Shown here piece by piece: positions 36,622-49,029 of a DNA stretch of 64,000 nt. The stretch comes from Carnegiea gigantea (Eukaryota; Streptophyta; Magnoliopsida; Caryophyllales; Cactaceae). Location: NCBI GenBank assembly GCA_029747015.1, contig JAKOGI010000007.1, forward strand, positions 2,376,001 to 2,440,000, read 5' to 3'. The notes beneath the pieces are model-generated. The model did not search any database, was not told the origin of the DNA, and saw only the letters and a list, made by a program, of their open reading frames with translations. The position numbers and the translations under genes are program-made. Numbering within the stretch: position 1 is the first letter of the stretch; each line of letters starts with the position of its first letter.

Positions 36622-38485
36622 GTTTGCTTCACTCCCCTTTGTTCTCCACTGTGATTTAGTTATGGTTTTATTCTCTTCCTGTAATTATCTGGCGACAATG
36701 GACGTGCTTGGTAGTTGTGGTACTATTTATGGTATTTGAAGACAAAATCGATCAGTATGTTGGGAGCTAAAATTTGTTTGGCCTTTCTTTTATTTATTTG
36801 AGTTGCATTTTGTTTGCGCTTCAGCTTGTGATCTCAAGTTAATGAAGTTATGTTCTTTGGCCCATGTGGAATTGCTCTAATCTTGACTTAACGGGTGATG
36901 TTGTATTCATTTTTTTAGTGCGCAAATCTGTATTTGTCCTTCTGACTATTTCCTTTGTTCTAAGTCTCTATTTGAGAATTGGATTGCCCTTGTCTCAGAT
37001 ACGGTTATGTAGGACATTGGGTCTGTTTCTCACCATTCACATGCAATTGCCCTGTGCTGGGTTTTGCTCATGTTGGTTGATCATTGCGGTTCTTTTGTTT
37101 TAGGGGCTGTATATTTGTTTGTCTCTTGATTTTGACTTTTAAGTGGCATAATGTATGCACCTCCAAAGTTGCTGCTGATGCATCTTGGCTGAAGTAGGAC
37201 TATTGTATGGGAGCGAGTATACATAAAACTTATGCCGCCGACCCATCTCCATTTTCTCAAGTTAGATTTTCTTCTCCTGTAGATGTGATCCTTGATAACA
37301 AATTAACAATATGTCCAAATGAGGAGAGTTTTGGGCACCAGGCATCGTACAGTATCAAATATCAAGTTGGTAAATTTCTCGTGGTATTTGGATGTGTGAT
37401 GTGTGAAAATGTACTTTCCTCCACAAGTTGTGGTGAAATATTCTGCATTAGGCTTATTGTCATCGATGATTCTGTGAGTTGCATTAAGATTGATAGAAAG
37501 GCAGAAGAATGTTGATGTTCAGATGATCCGTTTTGGAGCTGTCTGGCTGGTGTGCTACCATGTGCTGCAATGTGCTCTATTGGCGTATCAGTAAATTTGT
37601 GCTACTTTTCTAGGATGTGATGGTGGTGCATGGCCTTGTCACCAATCTTGGGCCTGATGTGCATATTTAGTTTCACCCTTCTAGTCGAATTTGTCTCTCC
37701 GATCAGCGCCCAGGCCTAGGGGCAATTTGGTGAAAACTAGCTTGGGAAACTGAGAATGAAAGAAAATATAGTCGGGTTAGCGTACTACATTGGCCTCATC
37801 TTATTGCACTTTTTTTTTTGTTGCTGCTGTTAGTACTGAGTCTGATTTAGGATTCATGATCACATCTCTGTGACAGGCTTGGATTGTTGCCTTCTGATTC
37901 TATGGCCGGGAGCTAGTACAAGATTAATCAAACCACTCTAAAATTTTGTTTCTAGTGTCTGTTATCAGAATATGACCTGCTTGTGTGTCCGCAGATGCAT
38001 AATCAGGTTTATAAGCCTCGAGACTTTTTAGTTGATGCCTTTCTTCATTTGAACTCTGTTGATACTGGACTTGTTCAGATCCTTGATCTTCCTTCCCATA
38101 AACCCTTCCAATCGGATTTGATGAAGCAAGCCTGCGCGTTCTCTTTGTGGGAAACTGTCGACGCGGGTTTCAAGTCATGCTGCTCATTGTTTGGATAGCT
38201 TCTTGTATAACATCCGCAAGAAACCTAAACTGCATGGTGCAATTTAGTCTTGTTGGATTTGTCTGACCTTCATCAGTAAGGGGCAAATTTCTATCCAAAG
38301 TTTATACCATCTCTACCCGTGTAAGCTTGGAACTCCAAGCCATTGTATTGGGTTAGTGTTCCTCAAATTAATTAATTAATTTATTTATTTATTTGCGATG
38401 CGAATGAGGTACAAAGGTTAATATAGGCTGTATTTGAACTCAGGCCTTTGGTAACAACTATAGAGATTTAACCAGTTGAGTTGGC
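36622..38485. other. H3.3 3' flank and intergenic DNA
   Basis: The first few hundred bases are probably 3' UTR. Two plus-strand ORFs, 37207-37515 (102 codons) and 37983-38198 (71 codons), have near-normal amino acid make-up, but I recognise no domain. The second begins after a gcag that could be a splice acceptor (about 37991-37995). They could be remnants of one unnamed gene or chance. Confidence 0.35.
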
Positions 38486-39156
38486 TGATAGTCTAGGAAT
38501 GGCAGTGGTCCAGTGGAGCCCGGGCCTGATCCAGACCAATCGGACTCGACCCAGTTCAGAAGGTCTCGGTCCAATGAAATGGGACCCAACGGGTCTTAAG
38601 GGGTCCAAGGGATGTTGGGGGTCTCAGTCTGGGTCTGAAGAATTCAGACCTAGACCCGACCCGAGATCCATTTATGACCCATTAGTCTTTTTGAAAAAAA
38701 TGTGACAAAGGTCATTAGTTAAAGTGACTCTAAACTAGTAAACCCTAAAGCTACTATACTATTTGTCGGTCGTAAACGAAGAACTATTGTGTTATGCTTG
38801 TTTGAAATTTGATGGACTATGTCTTTGTGGTTTGTATTAAAATATTATTTTTAGTGTGTAAAGCGTAAATAAGAACACTTAACTATCGTACGTGTCAATA
38901 GAATGTTATTTTATTAAATATTACTCCTTCTAAATTCAATTATTTATCTTCATAATGTGTTCATTGGTGTTCGAATGTGGAAAAATAATACTTAATGTGA
39001 AAAACAGTTACAATCCATTGAAGATCCATGGATATGTCAAATCCATAGGATCTGAGTCCTATCTTTTCAAACCTAACAGGTGTGGGGTAGGTCTGGGTCT
39101 AGGTCCAAGAAACTTAAATGGAATCAGACCCAATCTATTGTCATCTCTAGCTATCA
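38486..39156. mobile_element. TIR element with gacccgaccc-type interior
   Basis: tgatagtctaggaatggcag at the left and the reverse complement of the right end (tgatagctagagatgacaat) form imperfect inverted ends. The subterminal zones are rich in gggtctgggt/gacccgaccc words, a known style of dispersed plant repeat. The 671-bp interior is AT-rich and noncoding. No clear target duplication. Related gaccc-rich words occur at 55740-56055. Confidence 0.5.
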
Positions 39157-39948
39157 CCTATTGATATTGCTCAATGTTGTGAAGCCGTTCAACAGTTGAT
39201 TGTGAGACAAAGGCTTAAGGTTTTGTTTATTCGGGGGCTTGAATAATTGGGCTGCATCGTAGCCTGTATTTTACTTCTGTCACTAAAGCTTGGATTTCAT
39301 GCTCAAGGTCGAAGCAAACTGTCGAGCCTGTGTTTTTTTTTTTTCCCCTTTCTTTTTTTTTTTGGGGGGTCACGTGGAAGGCATATCTAGTCCAGTTTCT
39401 ATCTGAGAGCTTTGCGTTTAGGTACGCTTTCACTATGAACTGTGTACACAGTCAAGTGACTATACAATGTACAAGAATATAAGATACTTTCCATTACAAA
39501 GGAACCTCTTAGCTCCTTACAAAATTCCCAACATTGTACCTTTTGAAATTCTAATGTGGGATTTAGTATGCTAATGTCAACCAACAAATTGAATCAGTTG
39601 AACTAGCAGTGAAAATAAACAGAATTCGCAAATCTATAGAAAAAAATGCTTTATTGAGAAAGAAGTAAATATTTAAGCATCGTGGACTCTTATCTTCGAG
39701 ATTTACCAGGCTAGTACAAAGTTGGAGGGGTTGAGTACTGTGTAGGACAAACCCTGTCGAAATTTAGGCTCAACACACTCGAGTGTACACCTCACACAAG
39801 TGGACTATATAACATTAATTTTCTACATTATAAGAGTTGAACTTGGCATTAAAATAGGCATAATTGTTAGCTATGCCCTGGCATGGCCCCTCAAGAATCT
39901 TATCCTGCAATCGCCGAATGAAAGTTAGTAGTAAAAGAAATTGCCGTA

Positions 39949-39988
39949 CTCAACTCAACTCAACTCAACTCAACTCAACTCAACTCAA
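39949..39988. repeat. (CTCAA)8 pentanucleotide repeat
   Basis: Eight nearly perfect units of ctcaa. Confidence 0.97.
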
Positions 39989-41397
39989 GTCTATTCATAT
40001 TCAAGTCGGCCATAATTAATGTAAATGGTGTTTTCTTTCTGAGATGCTTGCGTGCCATCGTACCAATCATTGTTTCTTCTCCCCAAAAAGACACCCCCTT
40101 AGTTTTCAACTATTCCACTCATTTCCTCTCTGCTCTCTCCCTTTCGATCTCTCTTCATTCAACTATTGGCATTCCCTCTTTCATGTTCACAGTCACAGGC
40201 CATAAAAGTTGAGTAACGTGGGATCAACTTTTTGGGTTTTCTCACTCTCAAATTTAGACATGCACCCATCCGACCGAGCCTGTCCTTTCTTCTGCCATGT
40301 CTTCCCCTTCTCTCTTTCTCTGTCCCTCCGTTCTTCCCGCGTGTGTTTGTCCAAATATGATATTATAGTACGAATGAATCATAAAGTTCAGTACAATATA
40401 ATGAGGAAAGAGGTAAATCAAATATGAGATCTAATGCATACAGAGACTGAGTTTGGATTACTAAGATAAGACCTCATCGACACCACAAAGCAGGTTATGC
40501 TTGCAAGATCCTTGTATAAGTAGTCCGTGAAGAAACGTAGCCGCAAAAGTCCAGTTATATCTGTTATCACATATGTAGCAAGCCATGGGGCGGCACATTC
40601 ACAACATATATATAACGAAGATAACATGATAGATGATTGGATGATTAGGTGATAACTTTCACTTCCTTTATGTATTATGAGTTTGATTTTCATCATCCCC
40701 TTTATGGGATTTTCTACATATTTGATTAGTTGATGACAACATTAGTAGCTTCCTTAATAAAAGAGCGAGTTATTCAATGTTTCCTGCTTAAATGCTTATC
40801 CATTTTTTTAAAATTAAAAAAGTTACAACAAAGTATAAATCAAATATGTATATCATACTCCTGGGAGTACAAACTCACAAGAGCCATATCAGTAAATATA
40901 CATTAAAAAATAAATATATAACAAATACACGTGTGAAAAATATATATACGTATGTAATAAGACCATGTGCTCCTCAGAGCACATAAAAAATTGCCCTATA
41001 ACTTGCAATATGTGGCAAACCATAAAACCCCAAAACAAAAACGATAGAATTAATCAATCCTAAGAAATTTCAACCGCATAGAATCTGAGATGAACGAGCC
41101 GCAATATCTGTTGGGCCATAATGCACCTTATGCTTAGGTTTCTTGTTCGAATAGCTACTCTTAACATTATTAGTTGATCTATAAATAAATTTTACATTAG
41201 AATCGACACATTTTTTACTGTCTAAGATCCTACAAAATAAAGTGTATAGCTTACATAAAAATGACCTTGTCACACATTAATAAATTATAAGACTTTAAAC
41301 GTATATGCAGAATTCGTTTATTTAAGGCTCAACTTATATGAAAATTTAATAGTTTCTCTTTTTGAGGGTCTACATTGAAATTCCGTGAGTTTGGAGC

Positions 41398-41401
41398 TTT
41401 T

Positions 41402-41432
<31 letters not shown>
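41398..41432. repeat. T14-G21 homopolymer junction
   Basis: 14 T followed by 21 G, then tggtggtgg. Confidence 0.97.
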
Positions 41433-42499
41433 TGGTGGTGGTCAGCTGGAGATTAAAGTTACTTTTTAAAGGCGTTGTTGAGTGCTCGTGGATTATTATA
41501 ATTGATGACTTTTGATGAATATTTGGGACATACAGGCTGATTTGGACGTAACAGCCGATTTTAGCAAGAGCCACTTTCTCCTTTCTCATTACACTTCAAA
41601 CTCTTAACATTTTACATTGGCCTTGCCGGTATGTTTATTCTTTAGTGATTATATTGCCTGCCCATTAAAGTTCCATTTGCTTTTTAACTTGTTTAGAAAT
41701 AATTACTCTTATCCTCAATCATCATCAAAGTTCACCGAAGTCCTCGTTTTCAACTGCGTCGAAGAGATGAATATACTTTAAGTACTTAGGTACGTAATGT
41801 TTGGTTGGAGGGAAATGATTTCTTCGATCATTTTTCAATTTTTCGTTGTTTTGTTTCGTATTGCAAAGGTTGCAAAATATTTTTCAAATAAAATCACTTT
41901 CACATCAATGAAGAAAAATAATTTTTATTTTGAAAAGATAGAAAGTTGATTTTCTTCATGGACTCTTCTAACAATGAAGTCAGCTGAGATATGCATAAGA
42001 GCACAAACCAATTACAACAAATTAGATCAAAACTAATTAGTATCTTATGGGAAAGATTAACATGAGCCTAAATATAGATTTTGAGTTCAACATTTTTTTC
42101 ATTTGGTCAACATTTATTTTAGTTACAATAATTCAATCAATATTTTTTGCCATTAAACAATTTAGTTTGTATTTTTCAATTCCTCCATAAAAAATGATTT
42201 ATCTTGCACCAAATGATGAAAAATATGATATAAAAATCCTTTTTTCTTGAAAAATAAAATCTTCTACGGAAAAACTTTTTTCCCCAAACCAAAAACTACC
42301 TTAAAGTATATTTTTTGATGTGGTAGAAAAATGTAATGGTTAAAGTACATATAACAGATTGAAAGACAATTTTTTCCGCCCGATCAATTGTACACTTTGA
42401 CTGAAAAATCAATCTTAATTAACGCATGTAAGCCATTTTCTTTTAATTCTTTTTAAGAATAACTCTTTGTTAGAAGAGGATTTGGTCTTTGAGATCTTA

Positions 42500-42886
42500 G
42501 GCTTTGTTTGGCTCTTAGAAAATCTGGTGGAAAAAAAAGGTGAAGGAAAAAAAAGTAGGGAGAAAGTGAGTTCTTTTCCCTTGTTTGGATTGAGAAAATT
42601 AAAAAATATAAGAATTTGGATCAGAAATTTAAATATTGATGAACTACTTGAATCATATTGATGTCATCTAAACAATGTGAGGTTGGAGAAGGTTGAAAAT
42701 TTTGCTCAAACTTTCCTCACAATTTTATGAGGAAAATTTTGTCACTCGTTTCTAACAATTTTTTTACCTGACTTTCCTCCATATTTTTTTTCTTTGCGAT
42801 TTTCTCTAAACCAAACACAAGAAAAAAAAGTAACTTTCTCAAAAAAATTTTCTTTACATCAAATTTTTCAAAGTCCAAACGGAGTC
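42500..42886. mobile_element. Tourist/Harbinger-like MITE, family T1, copy B
   Basis: A 387-bp element with inverted ends ggctttgtttgg / ccaaacggagtc and a perfect TTA duplication (42497-42499 and 42887-42889). It is homologous throughout to 18945-19337. Noncoding, AT-rich. Confidence 0.82.
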
Positions 42887-43655
42887 TTAGTCTTCGTACT
42901 TTTCTTTTGTCTCTTGTATACCCTTTAATTATGTGATTAGTTGTAGTTAAATAAAATTATTGCTTAATTATCAGGGAAAAAATATAAAAAAGTCCAAAAA
43001 AATGATAACAAAAACAGCATAAATCCTTACACATTTGAGAGAATAAAATATTTATTTTCCACCGTTTAAAAAGTCTAATATTGTCTTGATTTGTCATCAT
43101 GATTAGGTGATCTTTAGGACATGCTAATAATTATTTCGGGCATGGTATTAGTATGTCTAGTTAAGCTAAGTACACTTTGGAATGTAGATGGAACTAAAGT
43201 TTATAGAAAATGATAAAATATTTTGATATAATATATAAAATGAAAGTGTTCGTTAAGCCTGAAAGCTATTGTTTACAAACCAAATTGAAAATATTATGGG
43301 ATTGGAGTACAATTATAATCTCTATTTTCACTGATAAAGTTGATCTTATTATTCATATTTCTCAATGTAAACAATAAGTATTTAATTTTAATTAAAATAA
43401 TTAATCAAGATCATTAATAATTTGTTAATTATTTTAGGTCATACATATAATATATTAATTTAAGATAATTACATTTATGATATTTGTACCTTACATTAAG
43501 GATTTTATCATTAACCAAAGTTGATTATTATCCTTGGAAGATTGAACTATGCTATTGATCAATTAATATTAATTAATTATTAATGCCTTTTATGACTAAT
43601 ACTATAATTTAACATCCACCCTGATAAGGTATCACAAGAGAGAGGGGGGAGAGAG
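42887..43655. other. intergenic, AT-rich
   Basis: No gene or clear repeat is seen. Confidence 0.5.
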
Positions 43656-43803
43656 ACAACAACACCTTTCAGTGTAGGTCCTATTTTTATGGGATCTGGA
43701 GAGATCCAAGTATAAACAATCTTACCACTATTGACATTTCTGCTTGTAGAGAGGCTGATTCCAGAAAGGAGAGAGAGAAAGTAAAAAAAAAAAAAAAAAA
43801 AAA
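43656..43803 (+). mobile_element. SINE-like element, family 2, copy 1
   Basis: It starts with acaacaacacc, followed by agtgtaggtcc, gggatctggagagatccaa, atcttacc, gacatttctgcttgtagaga and ggctgattcc. It ends in a poly-A run (43783-43803). The same word order occurs on the minus strand at 48831-49028 and on the plus strand at 62262. Confidence 0.7.
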
Positions 43804-44395
43804 GGAGGTCCATATGAAAAAGACAAAGCATGCCGCACATAAACCACATTTGCACACCGCATGCTAGACAGCCGTTGGACCCCCTCTCCTTTTTAAACCC
43901 CCATATTGTTATTTTTTTAATATTTTTTTCGCCCCCTAATTAAAGGCATGTACTAGATTAACATTCCATGCTTGATATAATCATATGCCAACATTCATCT
44001 GGATTTTTGTTAGAATTAAATTAATGGTAAATGAGATATAATATTTGACTAAAGTTAGAAAAGCAAGTCTAACAACTAGAGAAATAGTCAAAATAATCAT
44101 TAAAATAACTAATTTCATCAAATCCAGTAAAAATCATGGGAACTGAAAGTATTGATTTATGTTCGATTTAAATTTTGTCTACGTCTCATACATACCAACC
44201 TATTTCAATTCTTCGGATACAAAACATGCATTTTCACGTACATAATATATCCATCAAACTTTAATTTTCAGAATAACAAGCACAGGAGGATTAGATATAG
44301 TAAACATAGGAATTACTAGCTAGAAGAACCCACCTACTTTTATATATAGGACAGCAAATCCTCCCATATATGATGCTTCTTTCTGAAGTACATGT
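43804..44395. other. 3' flank of the NAC gene
   Basis: AT-rich DNA that would contain the NAC gene's 3' UTR and poly-A site on the minus strand. No gene. Confidence 0.5.
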
Positions 44396-47300
44396 TTATA
44401 ATTTGTCAAATATGCAAATGCCAATATTATCACAATCACCTGAGCTTGAACTACTTAATAACCCATTTATCAACTTGTCATCCTCCCCCTCATTACTTGC
44501 ATGCAACAACAACAATGCCTCCATATCTGATGTCTTCCCACAATCTTCATTATAATGATGGTTTAAGCTTGAAACCCGTTGGCAATCATCATGGTTAACC
44601 CTAACTAACTGATCAGGGTCTTGACTTAGTTGCGATGCGACAAACTTGTCTAAGGCTCTCCAGTCTGTCACCTTGATCATCTCTTTTTCTCGATCAGTGC
44701 CACTATCATTATTGTTGTTGTTGTTGTTGTTATTGTTGTCCGACAGCGGAGAGATCGAGCTTGTGGATACCCTCTTGAGGACGGGGGGTTGAGAAGGGCT
44801 TTCAAGTTGAGGGAGCTCTAGGAGTTGATCAACTGAGGTCAAGTGCATGAAATTTGCCAATGCTGCTTCAGACTCCATCTCTTGCTTGCAGGGCAAGTTA
44901 TTATTACTGAAGAAGAATCCCCCATTAAGGGGTTGCTTGGTAACCAAGTCACTGATAGTTTCGTCATAAGCATAGCTGGAGTTCCACCCCTCAATGTTCT
45001 TGGATTGAACACTTGTTCTCTTCTTAAATGCACGACATACAACCCATCCTTCTTCCTGTAAATAGTTTTTTAAAACATAAATAAAAAAGGGATTGCGTTA
45101 ATTATTTATTTAGAAAAATAAATCACGTCATTGAACATTAATGTATTCCTGCTATGTAAATGTAACTATTGCAACAAAGTCGAGATACATCATCAATCTT
45201 AGCACTAGATTAGTATGTAGTTATGAATTACGATTGAAACAGAAAGAAGGGTGATCAAATCAAGGGTAAAACAAGAGAAGCCTTATAATTAACTATGATG
45301 ATTAAGTTAAAGAACAAAGGTACATAGATTAATTACAGACAACTTATCATAGTATTAACTTTTAACAGTGTTTAATTTAGTAGCTAGTGGAACATAAAGT
45401 GGGGGTGGCAGAAAAGGAGTCGTCCCATGTAATGTTCCGGGTTATATGGGCAAAGTTTGAGAAATTTTCTTCTCACATTCCCATGCATGTTTGCAAATCT
45501 ATTGTGCATGTGTTGACTTGGCTTTTTTGACTTTTGCTTTCTGCTAGTTGCTTTGACTAGGGACCATAGGCATAAGTTGAAGTTGGAAAAGTTTTTTTTC
45601 TTAATAAATATATAGACATATACATAAAAAAATTTAATGAAAAATGAGTTATCCAACTCATTGGATCCATATATAAGGCAGCTCTACAGACCTTATACAA
45701 ATGAAGCGATGGCTAAACCATAATATCTAAATCAAGAAGTCTGATTATAACTTACTAATTTCGTATAACCAGAAGAAGTGTGGATGGCAGGATTCGATCT
45801 CGCATCTTCCATGTAGGACTCGATCTTGGTATCGATGACTTTGATTGGTTTTGACATGGGACCATAGGCATAAGTTGAAGTCGTAGTCAAAACGCGGTGA
45901 GCTAAAGCTAGCTATCTGGGAGAATATAGCACTAAACTAGCTAGGGATGGTGGAATGAATTGGCTTTTGACTTGACCTGAATTAGACTATTTAGAGAGAC
46001 CTTCATAGTTCAAAAAGGAAAGTGAGGGACAAACCCACTCATTTACTTGCAGAAAATTCAGCTTGTGCATGGACATTTTTTTAACTTGAAGTGGGGGTGC
46101 ATGCTAAGTTTGCTATGCAAGAAATAATATGGTGGGGATTGTTGGTCATATCTTCTAAGTTGCTGGTTATTAACTGTCTATATATTATCAGTATTTTTGA
46201 AAATCAATCTCCTTCTTTTTAAGAGTACTAAAATTTATGTCTAAATTATCTCACATTATATTTTAACGAGACCAAATTAAGAGTTGTTTTCAAATTCACA
46301 ATGTATATTAGCGTGCCGAGTCCGTGTAGATACGTGTCGAGTCCGTGTATATATACATTAAAATAAATAAATACTGTGAGAAGACTTTGTATGTACAATC
46401 AACTGTAAGAGGACTTTTTATGTATGGGATTTTGTGCTTCCTTTACCTTGGATCAGTTCTCTCTCTGTATCTCTCCTCATCAAGCACCATATGATACTTA
46501 AATATCTGGGATTTTCATTCTCCAGGTAATAATAACTCTGGATATTAAGCAAAAATGACGCCAACAAAGAAAGGGTGCATGAAATTCACAAACATATATA
46601 TGATTCCAGACTCCTACGCACCAAATCAACAGACAGGGATTTCAAAAACACATATGAAACTCATTCACATATTAGGGATTAGTAATACATTGATGATTAC
46701 TAAATTGATTAAAGCAACTAAAACACACAGTTAGTTAGCTTAATTACCTGAGGAGGACCATTCTCGTCAGATTCAAGTCGATATTCATGCATGATCCAAT
46801 CAGTCTTTTGGCCATTAGGAGCTCTTCCTTTATAAAAGACTAGTGTTTTCCTCATCCCTATTAGCTTCGACTTGTCGTAGACCGCCTTGTCCCTCCCGGT
46901 GGCCTTCCAAAACCCGGCCATGGTTGCCCTATTCGTCCTCGTTCCTGTCGGGTATTTTTTATCCTTGTGACTGAAGAAGTACCACTCCTTCTGCTCCTCG
47001 TACCCCATCCTACATCTTTCTGCACTCCATTTAGATAAGCATGGTCGTTACTATTATGTTGCAATCAAAATTAAATCCTTTTTGCTCAATTCTAGCTAGC
47101 TAGAAAGGAACCAAGGCATCGATATGTTATCTTAACTGGTAAAGTCTCTGCTTAAACTAGAACTATGTAGGTAAAAAGATGGAAACACAATCATCGGGGT
47201 GAAAAAAACCTAGAACCATGCGTAGATCTTGGAGAATTCAACAAGTAGAGCTATCTATAGCTCATGAGTATATGCCTAATGGATTATTAACTATCACATA

Positions 47301-47567
47301 TGCTGATATGCATATATGATACGTCAGAGTTAAATTCATGAACACATGTAAGTGAAGAAGATTAAAGGAAGACGATCTAGAACAGATATATATGTACGCA
47401 CCTTGGAGATCCCATGGTTCGATCCTATATAGATCGATGTCTCGAATCACATCAAGATCGATCTTCTGAGATGCAACCTTCTTCTTCAGATAATACCCGA
47501 CTAGTTCTTCATCAGTGGGGTGGAATCGAAACCCAGGCGGCACACATGACTCCGTGGAATCATCCAT
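44396..47567 (-). CDS. NAC transcription factor, VND1/2/3 type
   Basis: Three exons, 47567-47402, 47019-46748 and 45055-44396, give 365 residues with exact phase. The NAC domain covers residues 9-159: [99 protein letters not shown], then [13 protein letters not shown]. These blocks are those of the VASCULAR-RELATED NAC-DOMAIN proteins, nearest VND1-3 by the [16 protein letters not shown] wording and the motif [10 protein letters not shown] (about residues 223-233). VND proteins are nuclear master switches for xylem vessel differentiation, activating MYB46/83 and secondary-wall and cell-death genes. Intron positions are the conserved NAC ones. A run of ten Asn (residues 253-262) comes from an AAC/AAT repeat. 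The start (MDDSTESC) fits the family. Confidence 0.95.
45056..46747 (-). other. intron 2 of the NAC gene
   Basis: This 1692-bp intron holds an identical 23-bp direct repeat (gggaccataggcataagttg...) at 45560-45582 and 45858-45880. Weaker similarity extends to about 40 bp, consistent with a local duplication or an old insertion between the copies. Confidence 0.7.
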
Positions 47568-48830
47568 GATATCCGACTTATTAGAACAAGAGGTGCTTAA
47601 TTAGCTCCTGGATCAAGAATCACTTACAAACCCAGTTTGCTTATAATGAAGGGGGTGTGGAGGGGGGAGGGAGGGAGAAAGAGAATTTAGAGTAGTGAAG
47701 TAGGACTGTGGGAGAGAGAAAAGAGGGAATTGAAGGTCTAGAAGGTAGTGGGGAGTTGAGAATGATGAACCCTAGAAGTGAAAAGGGTCAACAAGTGTTT
47801 TCATGGCATATAATCATAATCTCATTTGGTGGTAGGCATTTATCCTACCCTGTATTATTCGCCCCCCCCCCCCTCCCCCAAAAAAAAGAAGAAAAAAACT
47901 TGTAAAAAGGTCTTCAATTGAGAATCTTAAAGCCTTTTGCCTTTACTCAATGTATTAAATGGTCTAAACAGCTTAATATTAGTGTTAGACAAGATTAATC
48001 ATTAAGTTTTGAAAATTCTTCGACATGAGAGGTTCGCCTTAGAACTATATATACAACACTACGAATAGTGTCGTGGTTTACATAATTTATATATTTAAAC
48101 GCTTTTATATGTATATATCTTTTATCGTATCAACTAGCTCAACTGATAAAATTTATGAGAATTATTATCAGTCTACTTCAATATTTACCTCTTACTCGCA
48201 CCAAAAATCTAACTTGCTCTTTTACTTGAATTCTAATATCTTCACTAAAGAGGCGCAAAATATTCTATAAGAGGTAAAAGATATAAAAGTCATTGATAAG
48301 CGCGTGGTGACCAACAAGGCAAACACACGGAGTTGATTTTTCTCTGTTTTAATTGCTATTTATTAATATAGAGAGAGAGAGAGAACAGCCACGTCAATTA
48401 AATAAAGAGATAGTTTAATAAATGATAACTTAAACAAAGAAAACGGAATGATGAATGATGGGGAAGGGAGCCTTGTAAAGTGAGAGAAGAAGAACCAAGA
48501 ACAAAACGGGCACAGGTAGAGAGGCTTGTTCTAATCATGTTGTCTTCTCTAGGCGAATGGCTCAAATGATGTATCAAACCAACGGGGTTTTCATTGCATA
48601 TATATATATATATATATGTATGTATTCAGTTAGTTTATATATATATATACTAATAAAATAGACATTAACTTTACAGTAACATAATATGACGTGATGAAAT
48701 GAGAAATTTTACAATGAGAATGGAGATCTTTAGGGTAAAGATTAAGATAAAGACAATCACAAAAAGTTGGTGTGCATTTAATTCACGGTTGCAAATATAA
48801 TTTATCATATTATATTACAACTGAAAATAT
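47568..48830. other. NAC gene promoter region and intergenic DNA
   Basis: A GA-rich leader zone (about 47650-47740 on the plus strand; CT-rich on the coding strand) is followed by a C-run/A-run (47862-47887), a short GA repeat (48369-48383) and short AT repeats (48597-48618). No gene. Confidence 0.5.
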
Positions 48831-49028
48831 TTCCCTTTTAATGTTTTCACAAAAGCTCCCCTCTATTAAATTTTGTTTTTTTCACAAAATTTTTTTTTGT
48901 GGGTCTCTTGGAATCAGCCCCTCTACGGGTAGGAATGCCGATAAAGGTAAGGTTGCCTACAGCTGGATCTCCCCCAGACCCCGCAAAAGCGGGACCCACA
49001 CTGGAAGGTGGTGGTGGTGGTGGTGTTG
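48831..49028 (-). mobile_element. SINE-like element, family 2, copy 2, with 18-bp target duplication
   Basis: It is flanked by a perfect 18-bp direct repeat, tattacaactgaaaatat (48813-48830 and 49029-49046). On the minus strand it begins with a cacc repeat, then cagtgtgggtcccgc, ggggtctgggggagatccag, ccttacc, ggcattcctacccgtagagg and ggctgattcc, followed by an A-rich tail. The long perfect duplication shows insertion by target-primed reverse transcription, probably recent. Confidence 0.82.
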
Positions 49029-49029
49029 T

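Larger units (their letters stand above)
39157..42499. other. intergenic, no gene seen
   Basis: AT-rich DNA with a T/G homopolymer (41398-41432), a T-run/C/T-run/G-run zone (39332-39368) and a CTCAA pentanucleotide repeat. Short ORFs are not convincing. Confidence 0.5.

Noticed and set aside
44805..44830. Possible miR159 target in the NAC coding strand (tagagctccct)
   Set aside because: Eleven bases match the part paired with the microRNA 3' half, but the seed side does not pair. The sequence encodes the conserved LELPQLES motif, which explains it.
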